Assembly (NCBI RefSeq): GCF_001310225.1
Contig: NZ_CP012898.1
Coordinates: 124,001 to 188,000 of the forward strand
Source: Pseudalgibacter alginicilyticus
Lineage (GTDB): Bacteria; Bacteroidota; Bacteroidia; Flavobacteriales; Flavobacteriaceae
Direction of reading: 5' to 3'
DNA: 64,000 nt
The translations under genes and the position numbers were made by a program. The notes under the pieces are model-generated. The model was not told the DNA's origin, did not search any database, and was given only the letters and a program-made list of their open reading frames with translations. This document shows, piece by piece, positions 42,798 through 51,900 of the stretch; the first letter of the stretch is position 1; each line of letters begins with the position of its first letter.

Positions 42798-43424
42798 ATG
42801 GCATATACAGGAGGTGAATTAAATGAGCTAAATGGAAAAATGGGGATTTCTGCCCCAAAAAGAAGTGTGCCCGTTATGAAATTAATTAAAATTCATAAAC
42901 CAAAAAGTAAAGATGCTTTAGTAGAATTGATAGAGTACCATAAAAACAACAAATGTGCCTGTGGTGTTGTAAGCACAGGAACAGTTAAAGAATTTGGTGA
43001 AAGACTATTTGAATCACAAGAGAAATATTGGCAAAAAAATAAGTACACACTGGGAGAGTGTATTCAATGGGAATATGATTTATTTGTTGTTCAATCTTTA
43101 AAAGGTGGGTTTATTGAAAAAAATGCAATCAGCATATTAAAAGATAGACTTAGCAATATGATTGTTGAGGAAGCAAAAGGCTATTTAGATGATGTATTAA
43201 GAGTGGATATCATTATTTTTGATTTAAACAAAAATATTATTGGAGGAATACAAGTAAAACCAAAGACTTTCAAAAATATGAGACCAGAAGTTCAACTCAT
43301 GCAAAGTAAACAAAATGTTAAATGGGGACATCCAGTTTGGATGTTATATTATAACAGAGATGACACTTTTAAAAATCTTAATGCGCTAATTGAATATATT
43401 AATAACAATAAAGCTGTAAATTAA
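42798..43424 (+). CDS. Hypothetical protein with PD-(D/E)XK-nuclease-like core
   Basis: The start is ATG 42798 (208 residues), 22 bases after the permease; an upstream frame starting inside the permease gene is discarded. I do not recognise the family. VDIIIFDLNKNIIGGIQVKP (Asp137 and Gln152-x-Lys154) is the arrangement of PD-(D/E)XK enzymes with the QxK variant, and Glu107 in GGFIEKNAISIL is placed like the glutamate of the preceding helix in restriction nucleases. A CxC pair at 53-55 is also seen. A restriction-type nuclease without a nearby methyltransferase, or a non-catalytic relative, are both possible. Confidence 0.55.
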   Translation: MAYTGGELNELNGKMGISAPKRSVPVMKLIKIHKPKSKDALVELIEYHKNNKCACGVVSTGTVKEFGERLFESQEKYWQKNKYTLGECIQWEYDLFVVQSLKGGFIEKNAISILKDRLSNMIVEEAKGYLDDVLRVDIIIFDLNKNIIGGIQVKPKTFKNMRPEVQLMQSKQNVKWGHPVWMLYYNRDDTFKNLNALIEYINNNKAVN

Positions 43425-43681
43425 TAATAGGAGCTTTGTATTATTAATAAATAGTACTTTCCACAAGGGGCTATAAATTGGCTAAAATACTTTAGTACAT
43501 GAGTAGTGTCAATTTTTTTCATTCTTGAAGGATTTCCTTTAACACTAAAAGAATAGGTTTTTATTGCCGTTTAATAGTTAGGAATTAAAGGTTTGTTTTA
43601 GTGTGTTTATAAATTTTGTATTAAAGTTTTTTATTAAGATTCATCAATTTTTTTTAAGGATTGAAAAAAATAGCGTGTATA

Positions 43682-43693
43682 TGATTAAAATCA
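43682..43693. promoter_or_regulatory. Fnr/Crp-like box upstream of the AspT/YidE-like gene
   Basis: TGATTAAAATCA (TGAT-N4-ATCA), flanked by A and T to give 14 symmetric bases. It is centred about 40 bases upstream of the start site expected from the -7 box, the classical class II activator position. Confidence 0.5.
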
Positions 43694-43715
43694 TTCGTTA
43701 CTATTTTATATAAAC

Positions 43716-43723
43716 TACATTTG
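43716..43723 (+). promoter_or_regulatory. -7 box of the AspT/YidE-like gene
   Basis: TACATTTG matches TAnnTTTG, 22 bases before the ATG. No TTTG -33 element, which fits activator dependence. Confidence 0.55.
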
Positions 43724-43745
43724 CTAATTATTTAAAATAAAAATA

Positions 43746-45335
43746 ATGGAGTTTTTAAACGCAACGTATTTAGCCCTGTTTTTAATTATTTGTATAGGGT
43801 TTATAATTGGAAACATAAAAATTAAAGGTATTTCGCTTGATGTTTCTGCAATCATATTTGTAGCCTTATTATTTGGGCATTTTGGTGTTACATTACCAGA
43901 TATTCTACAAAAAATTGGATTAATCTTATTTATTTATACTATCGGATTACAGGCTGGTCCTGGTTTTTTCGAGTCATTTAAAGCACATGGTAAAAACTTA
44001 GTTATACTTACAACAGTAGTGGTGTTTTCTGCAGCTATAATTACCTTTTTATCCATTGAGTTTTTAGATATAGATAAATCTATTGCAATCGGTTTAATGG
44101 CCGGGGCATTAACCAGTACACCAGGATTGGCAACCGCTATTGATGTAACACAATCGCCATTAGCCTCCATTGGTTATGGTATTGCATATCCTTTTGGGGT
44201 TATTGGAGTTATTTTATTTGTTAAATTATATCCTAAAATTTTTAGAATAAACCTTAATAAGGAAGAAGAGGATTATATCGCTAAAATGAAAGGGCATCAT
44301 GATAAAATTATTAGGAGTAATTTTAAAGTTGAAAACGAAGGTGTAATAGGTAGAACAATTGCAGATTTACAGATTAGATCTATGACAAAAGGGGTGGTGT
44401 CTAGAGTACTTCATAAAAATGAAGCTTTTGTACCTAAAAAAGATACTGTTTTGCATAAAGGAGATTATATAAGAGTTGTTGGAACGGAAGATGCCTTAAA
44501 ACGTGTTGAATTATTAATAGGTCCAAAATCTAATGTTAAAATTCCTTTAGGAGAGGCTTTTGTAGTACAATCGTATTTGATGACAAAAACAGAGTTGGTT
44601 AACAAATCTTTAGGAGAATTAAATTTAAAGGCTAATTTTAATGCCACAATCACTCGTATAAGAAGAAGTGGTATTGATTTATCTCCTAACTCCACACTGA
44701 AGCTTCAAATTGGAGATAAACTAATGATTTCAAGTCATAAAAGTAGTGTGTCTCAAATATCAAGACTTATTGGGGATAATGAGAGTAGACTTTCAGATAC
44801 CAATTTTTTCCCTTTAACCTTGGGAATTGTTATAGGTATTTTGGTTGGTGGAGTTTCTTTGGTTTTTGGAGATTCTTTTACTTTTAATTTAGGATTGACT
44901 GGAGGGGTACTTATAGTGGCCATGGTTTTAGGAAGGATAGGAAAAACAGGCAATATGCTTTGGGTAATGAGTGGAAATTCCAACCAATTGTTGAGGCAAT
45001 TAGGGTTAATGTTTTTTTTAGCAGTTGTAGGTACAAAGGCAGGGGCAACCTTAGTGGAAACCTATTTACAGTACGGAATTAAATTATTTCTTATTGGAGG
45101 CTTAATTACTTTCATTCCAATGGTATTAGCTGCAATTGTTGCACGTATGTTTTTCAAAATTAATATTCTAATTCTCTTGGGAACACTTACGGGTTCTATG
45201 ACAAGTACACCGGGATTAGCAGCTGTAGATAGTATGACAAAAACAGATGCCCCATCTATTGCTTATGCAACAGTATATCCTATTGCTATGGTGTTTTTAA
45301 TTATTTGTACTCAAATTTTAGGATTGATGTTTTAG
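43746..45335 (+). CDS. AspT/YidE-family transporter with two TrkA-C domains
   Basis: This 529-residue protein has two homologous membrane halves: residues about 5-160 and 350-529, both with the duplicated motif GALTSTPGLATAID / GSMTSTPGLAAVDSMT. Between them are two TrkA_C (RCK_C) domains at about 190-345 (GVIGRTIADLQIR, TELVNKSLGELNL). This layout is that of the aspartate:alanine exchanger/YidE family. The substrate is unknown. A likely Fnr-type site upstream suggests oxygen- or redox-linked expression. Confidence 0.9.
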   Translation: MEFLNATYLALFLIICIGFIIGNIKIKGISLDVSAIIFVALLFGHFGVTLPDILQKIGLILFIYTIGLQAGPGFFESFKAHGKNLVILTTVVVFSAAIITFLSIEFLDIDKSIAIGLMAGALTSTPGLATAIDVTQSPLASIGYGIAYPFGVIGVILFVKLYPKIFRINLNKEEEDYIAKMKGHHDKIIRSNFKVENEGVIGRTIADLQIRSMTKGVVSRVLHKNEAFVPKKDTVLHKGDYIRVVGTEDALKRVELLIGPKSNVKIPLGEAFVVQSYLMTKTELVNKSLGELNLKANFNATITRIRRSGIDLSPNSTLKLQIGDKLMISSHKSSVSQISRLIGDNESRLSDTNFFPLTLGIVIGILVGGVSLVFGDSFTFNLGLTGGVLIVAMVLGRIGKTGNMLWVMSGNSNQLLRQLGLMFFLAVVGTKAGATLVETYLQYGIKLFLIGGLITFIPMVLAAIVARMFFKINILILLGTLTGSMTSTPGLAAVDSMTKTDAPSIAYATVYPIAMVFLIICTQILGLMF

Positions 45336-45508
45336 AGTATTGATATTTCTTAGCTGTTTTTTTAGGTAAGTGGTTATATGGTTTAAGATTTGCATATTTT
45401 TTATAAAAATATTAATCTTTATCAGGTGATGACTTTATGGGTAGTTGCATTGTTATTTATAAAGAATGTCCGCCTTTAGAATTTAATATTCCAAAAATAC
45501 TACGCTAT

Positions 45509-47734
45509 CTAAAAATGGTAACGAAGTCCTAATCCAATATTTCGTCCCATATTAAAAATGCCATCTGGTTTTAAGCGTGATAAATGATTGATGTAGGTTT
45601 TGTTGGTTAAGTTATTTCCAGAAATGTTAATAGTTAAATTATTTTTTAAAAACTGAACTGTTCCTCCAATGCCAGCACTTAGTAAGTTGTAGCCCTCTGT
45701 ATTGGTTTCATTTAAACTAACCTTGTTTTGGTTAAATGTACTTTTAATTTTAATAAATGCATAGCTTTCTTGCAACCTGTTTTTATCAAATTCAACCCTA
45801 ATAACATTGTTTATGGAATTTGCAGGAATTAAAGGCAAATAGTCTCCATTATTTTGTTTGCCAATAACGGTTTCAAAACTAGATTCTACATGTAACCAAT
45901 GTATAGGGTGCGGGTGTAAGTGAATTCCAAATTCGCCACCATATAAATTGGCATCATTTTGTAAATAATTATAAACAGGCGTTTCATCTATAACACTACT
46001 ATCTGGTGATAAATAAATGTAATTGTTGATGGTATTATAAAATCCGTTGGCAAAAACCTCCCAATGTTTATCGTTATATTCTATTGACAAATCCATTTGG
46101 AAATTCTGTTCACTTTTTAGATTTTTGTTGCCTATTTCAAAGCGGTTTGTTCCTTCATGACTTCCGTAAGATGTTAATTCAGCTAAGTTTGGTGATCGGA
46201 ATCCAGTAGCTAAATTAAGCCGAGCCACCATGTTTTTTGTTATATTGGTTTTAACACCAGCGGCACCGTTTAAGCTATTAAAATTCTTATTTATTCCAGA
46301 AACTACTGCTATAGTTCGGTTATCAAATCGAACACCTAATTGTACATCGGCTTTTTCAAAATGAATATGTGACGTTGCTAAAACACCAATATCATTGGTT
46401 GTTGCATCCGGTATTAATTGCTCTTCGCCATAATTTTTATTGGTTTGATTCATACCTTGAACACCAATGATGGTTTCAATCTTCTCTGAGTTTGGTAAAT
46501 GATATTTTACATCATAATTGATCGTATTGAGCTTCATATGAAGTGCTGCTTCTAAGATGTCGTCATTTTCGTGTTCATGTTCTTCTTCTTCATGTGCTTC
46601 ATCGTCATGATGGTGCTCTTCTTCAAACTCTTTTCTATCGTTATAAATAAACCCTAAATTGATGTCTAATTTCGAGTCTGTAAAAAATACAGTTGATTTA
46701 TTACTGAAAACATGATTGGTAATTTCTTGATATGGCAGCAAAGGTGTTTTTTCTGTAGATTGACTTCCAATCTCTTCTGGTATACCGAGTTTTGATGTGT
46801 TTACATTATATCTGAATTCATTTTTAAAATGTGCTTTTTGATAACCAATACCAGCTTTAAAATCTTGTTCTTTAAAACGGGTATTGGTAACGCGATAATC
46901 TTCAGTTTTATAATCAGAATGTGAAGCAACACTTCCTCTAAATAAAAATTTAAAAGTTTCAGTAGATGATTTTACACCAGCAGTTGTTAAAAAACCTTGA
47001 GTATTACTGAAATAAATAGTACCAACATCTCCAGAGGATGCATTATTGTTAGCAAATTTTTCTGGATTAATATACAGTACACCTCCAAGAGCGTCGCTAC
47101 CATAGAGTAGGGAAGCAGGACCTTTAATGACTTCAACACTTTCAACTCCAGTGTCATTAATGCCCAATCCGTGTTCGTCTCCAAATTGCTGATTTTCCAA
47201 TCTAACACCTTGTACATATACTAAAACGCGGTTTGAACTCAAGCCTCTAATGACAGGTTTGCCAATACCAATACCAGTAGTGATACTTTCTACTCCAGCA
47301 ATATTTCCAATACCATCTGCCAAGGTCATGGCACCATTGGCTTTAAGTGTTTTTATGTTTTCTTGTTCTACCTTCATCACATTATCACGTTGTAATTTGT
47401 GGAAAGGTGTTGAAATAATAATATCTTTCATTTCGATAGCTGAAGTAGCTAGTTGAATATTTAAGTTTTCAGACATTGGAATTTTTATGATTCTTGATTT
47501 TGATTCAAAACCAATAAAAGAAAATAATATTTCATGATTTCCTGAAGGCAAGTTGTCAATTTTAAAAAAACCATTTTCATCAGAAACAGTGCCTTTTTCA
47601 AGTTTCGGTAAATATACGTTTACATAAGCCAATGATTCATTTGTATTGCTATTGCTAATAGTGCCACTAATACTGTTTTGGGAATAAATAGGAACAAAAA
47701 CTAATAAAAATAAGGACTTAAAAATTACATGCAT
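45509..47734 (-). CDS. TonB-dependent receptor with His/Glu-rich loop (possible zinc uptake)
   Basis: This 741-residue outer-membrane receptor has a signal peptide (FKSLFLLVFVPIYSQ), a carboxypeptidase-like domain at residues about 20-105, then the plug (NGAMTLADGIGNIAGVESI, KPVIRGLSSNRVLVYVQGVRLENQQ) and a barrel ending RYHF. Around residue 370-395 an external loop is packed with His, Glu and Asp (EEEHHHDDEAHEEEEHEHE). Such loops occur in metal receptors such as ZnuD, so zinc or another divalent metal is a plausible ligand. It is not followed by a SusD gene. Confidence 0.9.
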   Translation of the reverse strand: MHVIFKSLFLLVFVPIYSQNSISGTISNSNTNESLAYVNVYLPKLEKGTVSDENGFFKIDNLPSGNHEILFSFIGFESKSRIIKIPMSENLNIQLATSAIEMKDIIISTPFHKLQRDNVMKVEQENIKTLKANGAMTLADGIGNIAGVESITTGIGIGKPVIRGLSSNRVLVYVQGVRLENQQFGDEHGLGINDTGVESVEVIKGPASLLYGSDALGGVLYINPEKFANNNASSGDVGTIYFSNTQGFLTTAGVKSSTETFKFLFRGSVASHSDYKTEDYRVTNTRFKEQDFKAGIGYQKAHFKNEFRYNVNTSKLGIPEEIGSQSTEKTPLLPYQEITNHVFSNKSTVFFTDSKLDINLGFIYNDRKEFEEEHHHDDEAHEEEEHEHENDDILEAALHMKLNTINYDVKYHLPNSEKIETIIGVQGMNQTNKNYGEEQLIPDATTNDIGVLATSHIHFEKADVQLGVRFDNRTIAVVSGINKNFNSLNGAAGVKTNITKNMVARLNLATGFRSPNLAELTSYGSHEGTNRFEIGNKNLKSEQNFQMDLSIEYNDKHWEVFANGFYNTINNYIYLSPDSSVIDETPVYNYLQNDANLYGGEFGIHLHPHPIHWLHVESSFETVIGKQNNGDYLPLIPANSINNVIRVEFDKNRLQESYAFIKIKSTFNQNKVSLNETNTEGYNLLSAGIGGTVQFLKNNLTINISGNNLTNKTYINHLSRLKPDGIFNMGRNIGLGLRYHF

Positions 47735-47930
47735 AAATAAATTTGTTTGTGATTCTTATCTAAAAAACAATCTCATTAGTTTAAACAATTTCACGGAAAT
47801 AAATGTTGAATTATTTAAGTGAATTTTTAAGATTGTGTGTAAAAAAACGATTAAATTTAAAAAGCTATGATCTCTTACAGAACACGAGCTAAACGTAGTT
47901 TTAAAAATGAAACTTTCTTATATATTTTTT

Positions 47931-48233
47931 CTAATCAACAAAGCGTTTAAAGCCAATCCTGCGAAGCATTTTTTTTTCAAAACCCCAAAAGAATTTGTAT
48001 TGTCCAAATACCCACCCGAAAAAAACTAACATAAACTGGTATACTATAAATAGCAGTACAATACGAACTACCCAATAACCTACAGTTGTAAAAGTTTCAG
48101 GAGTAATATTTAGGAAGTTTAAAATGGGTTTGCCTATGTAGGATGCTGTTGAGCCAGTAATAGCAAAAACAATAAAAATTATTATTATTTGCCAATTATT
48201 TTCTACACCCCAACGTTCTTTAAGTTTTTTCAA
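47931..48233 (-). CDS. Small conserved membrane protein (DUF6787-like)
   Basis: This 100-residue protein has two membrane segments (near 18-35 and 52-76) and a basic, aromatic C-terminus (KFFWGFEKKMLRRIGFKRF). I recall it as a Flavobacteriia family, DUF6787; the number is from memory. It follows the DUF6146-like lipoprotein gene by 36 bases on the same strand. Confidence 0.65.
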   Translation of the reverse strand: MKKLKERWGVENNWQIIIIFIVFAITGSTASYIGKPILNFLNITPETFTTVGYWVVRIVLLFIVYQFMLVFFGWVFGQYKFFWGFEKKMLRRIGFKRFVD

Positions 48234-48269
48234 AATTCAAATTTGGTTGCAAAAATAGCTAAAAGGATT

Positions 48270-48707
48270 CTAAATTCTGGGAACAAATCCAGCTAATTGT
48301 TGTTTATAGGTTAATTGAAAATAAATAAAATAATTATAAAGTTTGTAGTTTACATCATAGCCATAATCGATGTTTGATTGATAATCTATACTCATTTCGT
48401 ATAAATTAGGATTGTATTGTTGTGGTTGATTTACACGCTGATTCCATTCCGTGACATAAATGAAGTTTCTATTTTCAAGATAGCTTTGCGAATAATAGCC
48501 TTCGGGTTTTGCCATGCTGGCCAACCAACCGCTAAAACCAGGGTCAATAATAATAATTTCATACTCTAATTCAGCATTGGCTATTTTAACAGTATCATTC
48601 TGTTTAATGTTTTCTGTATGTTCGTTCTTTTTTAAACCAATTGTTTTACTTGTATTACAATTAAAAAGAAATAACGTAATAAGTATGATAGAAACAAATA
48701 TTTTCAT
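48270..48707 (-). CDS. Small lipoprotein (DUF6146-like)
   Basis: This 145-residue protein has a lipoprotein signal (LFNC, Cys17). The middle has YEIIIIDPGFSGWLASMAKPEGYYSQ and NFIYVTEWNQRVNQP, conserved-looking aromatic stretches. I recall this as DUF6146 of Flavobacteriia (from memory). Function unknown. Cotranscribed with the DUF6787-like gene. Confidence 0.65.
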   Translation of the reverse strand: MKIFVSIILITLFLFNCNTSKTIGLKKNEHTENIKQNDTVKIANAELEYEIIIIDPGFSGWLASMAKPEGYYSQSYLENRNFIYVTEWNQRVNQPQQYNPNLYEMSIDYQSNIDYGYDVNYKLYNYFIYFQLTYKQQLAGFVPRI

Positions 48708-48860
48708 GGTTTTGGTATTTTTATTTAATCAAAAAGTATGGTTAATCATTTATTTTCAAACTATTGAATAAACACGTGTTTTTAACTAAAAAACATTTTT
48801 TAGTCATTTGAATTTACAAAAATCATTTATTAAATACCTGTTTTTGAATTGTTTTAACAA

Positions 48861-48897
48861 AAAAAGCATCTAACATAATAGTTAGATGCTTTTTTTA
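48861..48897 (-). terminator. Terminator after the DUF937 gene
   Basis: AAAAAGCATCTAAC pairs with GTTAGATGCTTTTT around a 6-base loop. It lies 18 bases past the DUF937 stop. Confidence 0.8.
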
Positions 48898-48914
48898 ATT
48901 TATTTGTAAAAGGA

Positions 48915-49553
48915 TTATTTGCCTCCAAATAAACCTCCTAACATGCCGCCTAAACCACTTTTGTTTTTGTTGCCCCCCAATACCATGTCAGCAACATCAT
49001 CAATCACGCTACCATCTCCATCAGCATCAAGAATAGATTCTAAAAAGCTTTGCTCTTGTTGTTGTGAATTACCACCTAATAAACCACCTAATAAACCTTC
49101 TAAACCATTGGCACTACTTACATTTTGTTGTTTAGCTTGGTTTCCTAAAACCCCCATTAATATAGGAGCAGCTACTTTAAGTATTTGAGCAACAGAATTT
49201 GAATCAATACCTGCTTTTTGACTCAATGCATTTTCTACATTTTGTTGTTTTCCTCCTAAAACATGACTAAGTATTTTACTACCATCATCAATAACGTTAG
49301 AATCCACGCCGCCAGAAAATAAACCGCCAAGATTATCTAAAATGCCACCATTGTGTTTACCGCTAATTGCGCTCATTAAGCCTTCTGCACCTTCGGGTGT
49401 AGCAGCATTACGTTTCATAGCCGTCATTAATACTGGCAAAGCCATTGTTAAAACATCTTGTGTTTTGCTTTGTGGCTGGTTGGTTTGATTAGAAACACCA
49501 CTGATTATAGTTTTTCCTAAGTCGCTGTTTAATAAATCTAAAATTCCTGACAT
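48915..49553 (-). CDS. DUF937-family protein with an EF-hand-like loop
   Basis: This 212-residue protein is Gly/Leu/Asn-rich and repeats helix-Gly segments (LPVLMTAMKRNAATPEGAEGL, AAPILMGVLGNQAK) typical of DUF937. Near residues 170-182 the sequence LDADGDGSVIDDVADM has the spacing of a calcium-binding EF-hand/dockerin loop. It has no signal peptide. The C-terminus is GGMLGGLFGGK. Molecular function is unknown. Confidence 0.8.
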   Translation of the reverse strand: MSGILDLLNSDLGKTIISGVSNQTNQPQSKTQDVLTMALPVLMTAMKRNAATPEGAEGLMSAISGKHNGGILDNLGGLFSGGVDSNVIDDGSKILSHVLGGKQQNVENALSQKAGIDSNSVAQILKVAAPILMGVLGNQAKQQNVSSANGLEGLLGGLLGGNSQQQEQSFLESILDADGDGSVIDDVADMVLGGNKNKSGLGGMLGGLFGGK

Positions 49554-49610
49554 GATTCTATATACTTTATTTAATTAATATGAGTTAATGAAATTGATTG
49601 CTCAATGTAC

Positions 49611-49642
49611 AAAAAAAGTCCTAACCTTTTAAAGTTAGGACT
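49611..49642 (-). terminator. Terminator after serA
   Basis: AGTCCTAAC and GTTAGGACT arms (49618-49642), with a T-tract on the minus strand. It sits 36 bases past the serA stop. Confidence 0.75.
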
Positions 49643-49677
49643 CAGATATAACCTTTTGGTCACATTTTTATTTATAA

Positions 49678-50628
49678 TTATCCTAGAATATTGATGATTT
49701 GCTCTGCCAATTCAGTTCCAATTCTATCTTGTGCTTCATTAGTTGCAGCACCAGTATGAGGTGTTAAAGACAATGCAGGATTCATTAATAATTGCATTTC
49801 TGGTTTTGGTTCTTTTTCAAAAACGTCTAAAGCAGCTCTTGCCACTTTTCCACTTTCTATAGCTTTAACAAGTGCTACCTCGTTAACAACACCACCACGT
49901 GCAGCATTGGCAATGATAACACCGTCTTTCATGATATTGAATTCAGCTTCATCAATTACATACTCTTTTTGAGCTGGTACGTGTAATGTTAGGAAATCGG
50001 CTTGTTTCAAAACCTCTTCTTTAGAAATGGTTTGAATATTGAAATTAACTTTTTGCCCATCAAAAAATTCCAATTCTAAATTTGCTTTTTCTAAAAATGG
50101 ATCAAAAGCAACAACTTTCATTCCTGCTCCTAATGCTACTTTAGCAGTGGCTTGACCAATACGACCAAAACCTAAAACACCTAAAGTTTTTCCTTTTAAT
50201 TCAGTTCCTTTGGCATAAGCTTTTTTTAATCCTTTGAAATTTGTATCACCTTCCAAAGGCATGTCTCTATTAGAATTGTGTAAAAAACGAGCTAAGCCGT
50301 AAAAATGTCCGAATACTAATTCTGCTACCGAATGCGACGAAGATGCAGGTGTGTTGATTACACTCAAACCTTTTTCACGAGCATATTCCACATCAATATT
50401 ATCCATTCCAACACCACCACGACCAATAATTTTTAATCCAGGACACGCATCAATTAAATCTTTGCGTACTGTGGTTGCACTACGTACCAATAAAACTGCT
50501 ATATCTTTTTCATTGATATAATTAATTAATTGCTCTTGAGCAACAGTGGTTGTAATTACTTCGTATCCACCTTTTTCTAATGCATCAATACCGCTTTGTG
50601 AAATACCGTCGTTTGCTAATACTTTCAT
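49678..50628 (-). CDS. serA: D-3-phosphoglycerate dehydrogenase (short form)
   Basis: SerA makes 3-phosphohydroxypyruvate from 3-phosphoglycerate, the first step of serine synthesis. The 316-residue protein has the D-isomer hydroxyacid dehydrogenase fold with GKTLGVLGFGRIGQATAKVALG (NAD-binding) and the catalytic Arg, Glu and His regions NAARGGVVNE and LTPHTGAATNEAQDR. It lacks the C-terminal ACT domain of long SerA, so it may not be serine-inhibited. serC lies upstream on the same strand. Confidence 0.93.
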   Translation of the reverse strand: MKVLANDGISQSGIDALEKGGYEVITTTVAQEQLINYINEKDIAVLLVRSATTVRKDLIDACPGLKIIGRGGVGMDNIDVEYAREKGLSVINTPASSSHSVAELVFGHFYGLARFLHNSNRDMPLEGDTNFKGLKKAYAKGTELKGKTLGVLGFGRIGQATAKVALGAGMKVVAFDPFLEKANLELEFFDGQKVNFNIQTISKEEVLKQADFLTLHVPAQKEYVIDEAEFNIMKDGVIIANAARGGVVNEVALVKAIESGKVARAALDVFEKEPKPEMQLLMNPALSLTPHTGAATNEAQDRIGTELAEQIINILG

Positions 50629-50634
50629 TCTTTA

Positions 50635-50672
50635 GGTTTAAAGTTGAAAAGTTTAAAGTTTAAAGTTGCGTT
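50635..50672. repeat. Short tandem repeat in the serC-serA spacer
   Basis: The unit TTTAAAGTT occurs three times between serC and serA, at roughly 10 to 15-base steps. It is a local low-complexity repeat with no clear role. Confidence 0.4.
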
Positions 50673-50759
50673 TACTTTTAAATGTTAAACTTTATATTAA
50701 ATATTTATTTTAAGAGTTTGAGCAAGCACAGAAAAACTGTTATTGCTTACTGTGATTTT

Positions 50760-51824
50760 TTAAGCTTTAGTTTCTAATTCACTCATTACTTCAACAAGTA
50801 CTTTTACGCTATCAATTGGTAAGGCATTGTACATAGAAGCTCTATAACCTCCAACACTTCTGTGCCCGTTAACACCACTAACGCCTGCTTCTTTAAGCAT
50901 GGTTTCAAAAGTATCTTTTAAGTTTTCATTTTCCAAAGTGAATGTAGCATTCATTAAAGAACGGTCTTCTTTAGTTGCAAATCCTTTAAATAATGGATTT
51001 AAATCAATTTCAGAATACATCAAGCGTGCTTTCTTTTCATTTTCTTTCTCTATAGCAGCAATTCCTCCAAGCCCTTTTAACCATTCTAAAGTTAATAATG
51101 AAGTATAAACAGCAAAAACAGGCGGTGTATTTAGCATACTACCACTTCCTATGTGTTTTTTATAATCCATAATGGTTGGAATATTGCGAGATACCTTACC
51201 AAGAATATCTTCTTTAACAACTACAAGTGTTGTTCCTGCTGGACCCATATTTTTTTGAGCACCTGCGTAAATCAACCCAAATTGAGAGAAATCTAATTGA
51301 CGTGAAAAAATATCACTACTCATATCACATACCATTGGAATATCACATTTTGGGAATGATTTTATTTGTGTTCCAAAAATAGTATTGTTTGATGTACAGT
51401 GGAAATAATCATAATCAGAAGGTATATCATATTGTTTTGGGATATAATTAAAGTTAGCATTTTTTGATGATGCAACTTCGTAGATATCATCTAAAACTTT
51501 AGCTTCTTTGATGGCTTTTTCACTCCATGCCCCTGTATTTAAGTAACCAGCTCTTTTTTCTAAAAGATTCATGGCAAGCATTAAAAACTGTGTACTTGCT
51601 CCACCTTGTAAAAATAATGCTTTATAACCTTTTCCTTCTAAGCCAAGTAATTCTAAAACTAATGCTCTTGCTCTTTCCATAATATCAACAAAATCTTTAC
51701 TTCTGTGTGATATTTCAATTAAAGATAAACCACTGCCATTATAATCTAAAACAGCCTCCGAAGCTTTAAGTAATACTTCTTGTGGTAAAATACTTGGTCC
51801 TGCACTAAAGTTATGTTTCTTCAT
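50760..51824 (-). CDS. serC: Phosphoserine aminotransferase
   Basis: SerC transaminates 3-phosphohydroxypyruvate to phosphoserine. The 354-residue PLP enzyme starts with HNFSAGPSILPQEVL, typical of SerC, and has GGASTQFLMLAMNL near residue 74 and the PLP lysine in IYAGAQKNMGPAGTT near 196. It is transcribed together with serA. Confidence 0.95.
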   Translation of the reverse strand: MKKHNFSAGPSILPQEVLLKASEAVLDYNGSGLSLIEISHRSKDFVDIMERARALVLELLGLEGKGYKALFLQGGASTQFLMLAMNLLEKRAGYLNTGAWSEKAIKEAKVLDDIYEVASSKNANFNYIPKQYDIPSDYDYFHCTSNNTIFGTQIKSFPKCDIPMVCDMSSDIFSRQLDFSQFGLIYAGAQKNMGPAGTTLVVVKEDILGKVSRNIPTIMDYKKHIGSGSMLNTPPVFAVYTSLLTLEWLKGLGGIAAIEKENEKKARLMYSEIDLNPLFKGFATKEDRSLMNATFTLENENLKDTFETMLKEAGVSGVNGHRSVGGYRASMYNALPIDSVKVLVEVMSELETKA

Positions 51825-51900
51825 TTTTTGTTATAAAATTTAAAGATGCAAAGTTGCTAATTAATTGTAAATTTTTAGGTATAAAATCATTTTTTTTTCG

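Larger units (their letters stand above)
43425..43745. other. Intergenic region upstream of the AspT/YidE-like transporter
   Basis: These 321 bases are AT-rich. They hold a TGAT-N4-ATCA box (43682-43693) and a -7 box (43716-43723). Elsewhere I see no ORF or clear terminator for the preceding operon. Confidence 0.5.

Noticed and set aside
42809-42825. Strong Shine-Dalgarno-like AGGAGG followed by an ATG at 42823
   Set aside because: The ATG is out of frame with the gene and encodes Met-Ser-stop. Bacteroidota rarely use Shine-Dalgarno signals.
42798-43424. Assignment to the MjaI restriction endonuclease family
   Set aside because: The motif pattern is nuclease-like, but I could not match the rest of the sequence to that family, so I report only the fold-level resemblance.
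47871-47954. Short plus-strand ORF (27 codons) upstream of the DUF6787-like gene
   Set aside because: It overlaps the end of that gene on the opposite strand, has no promoter and shows no protein-like pattern.
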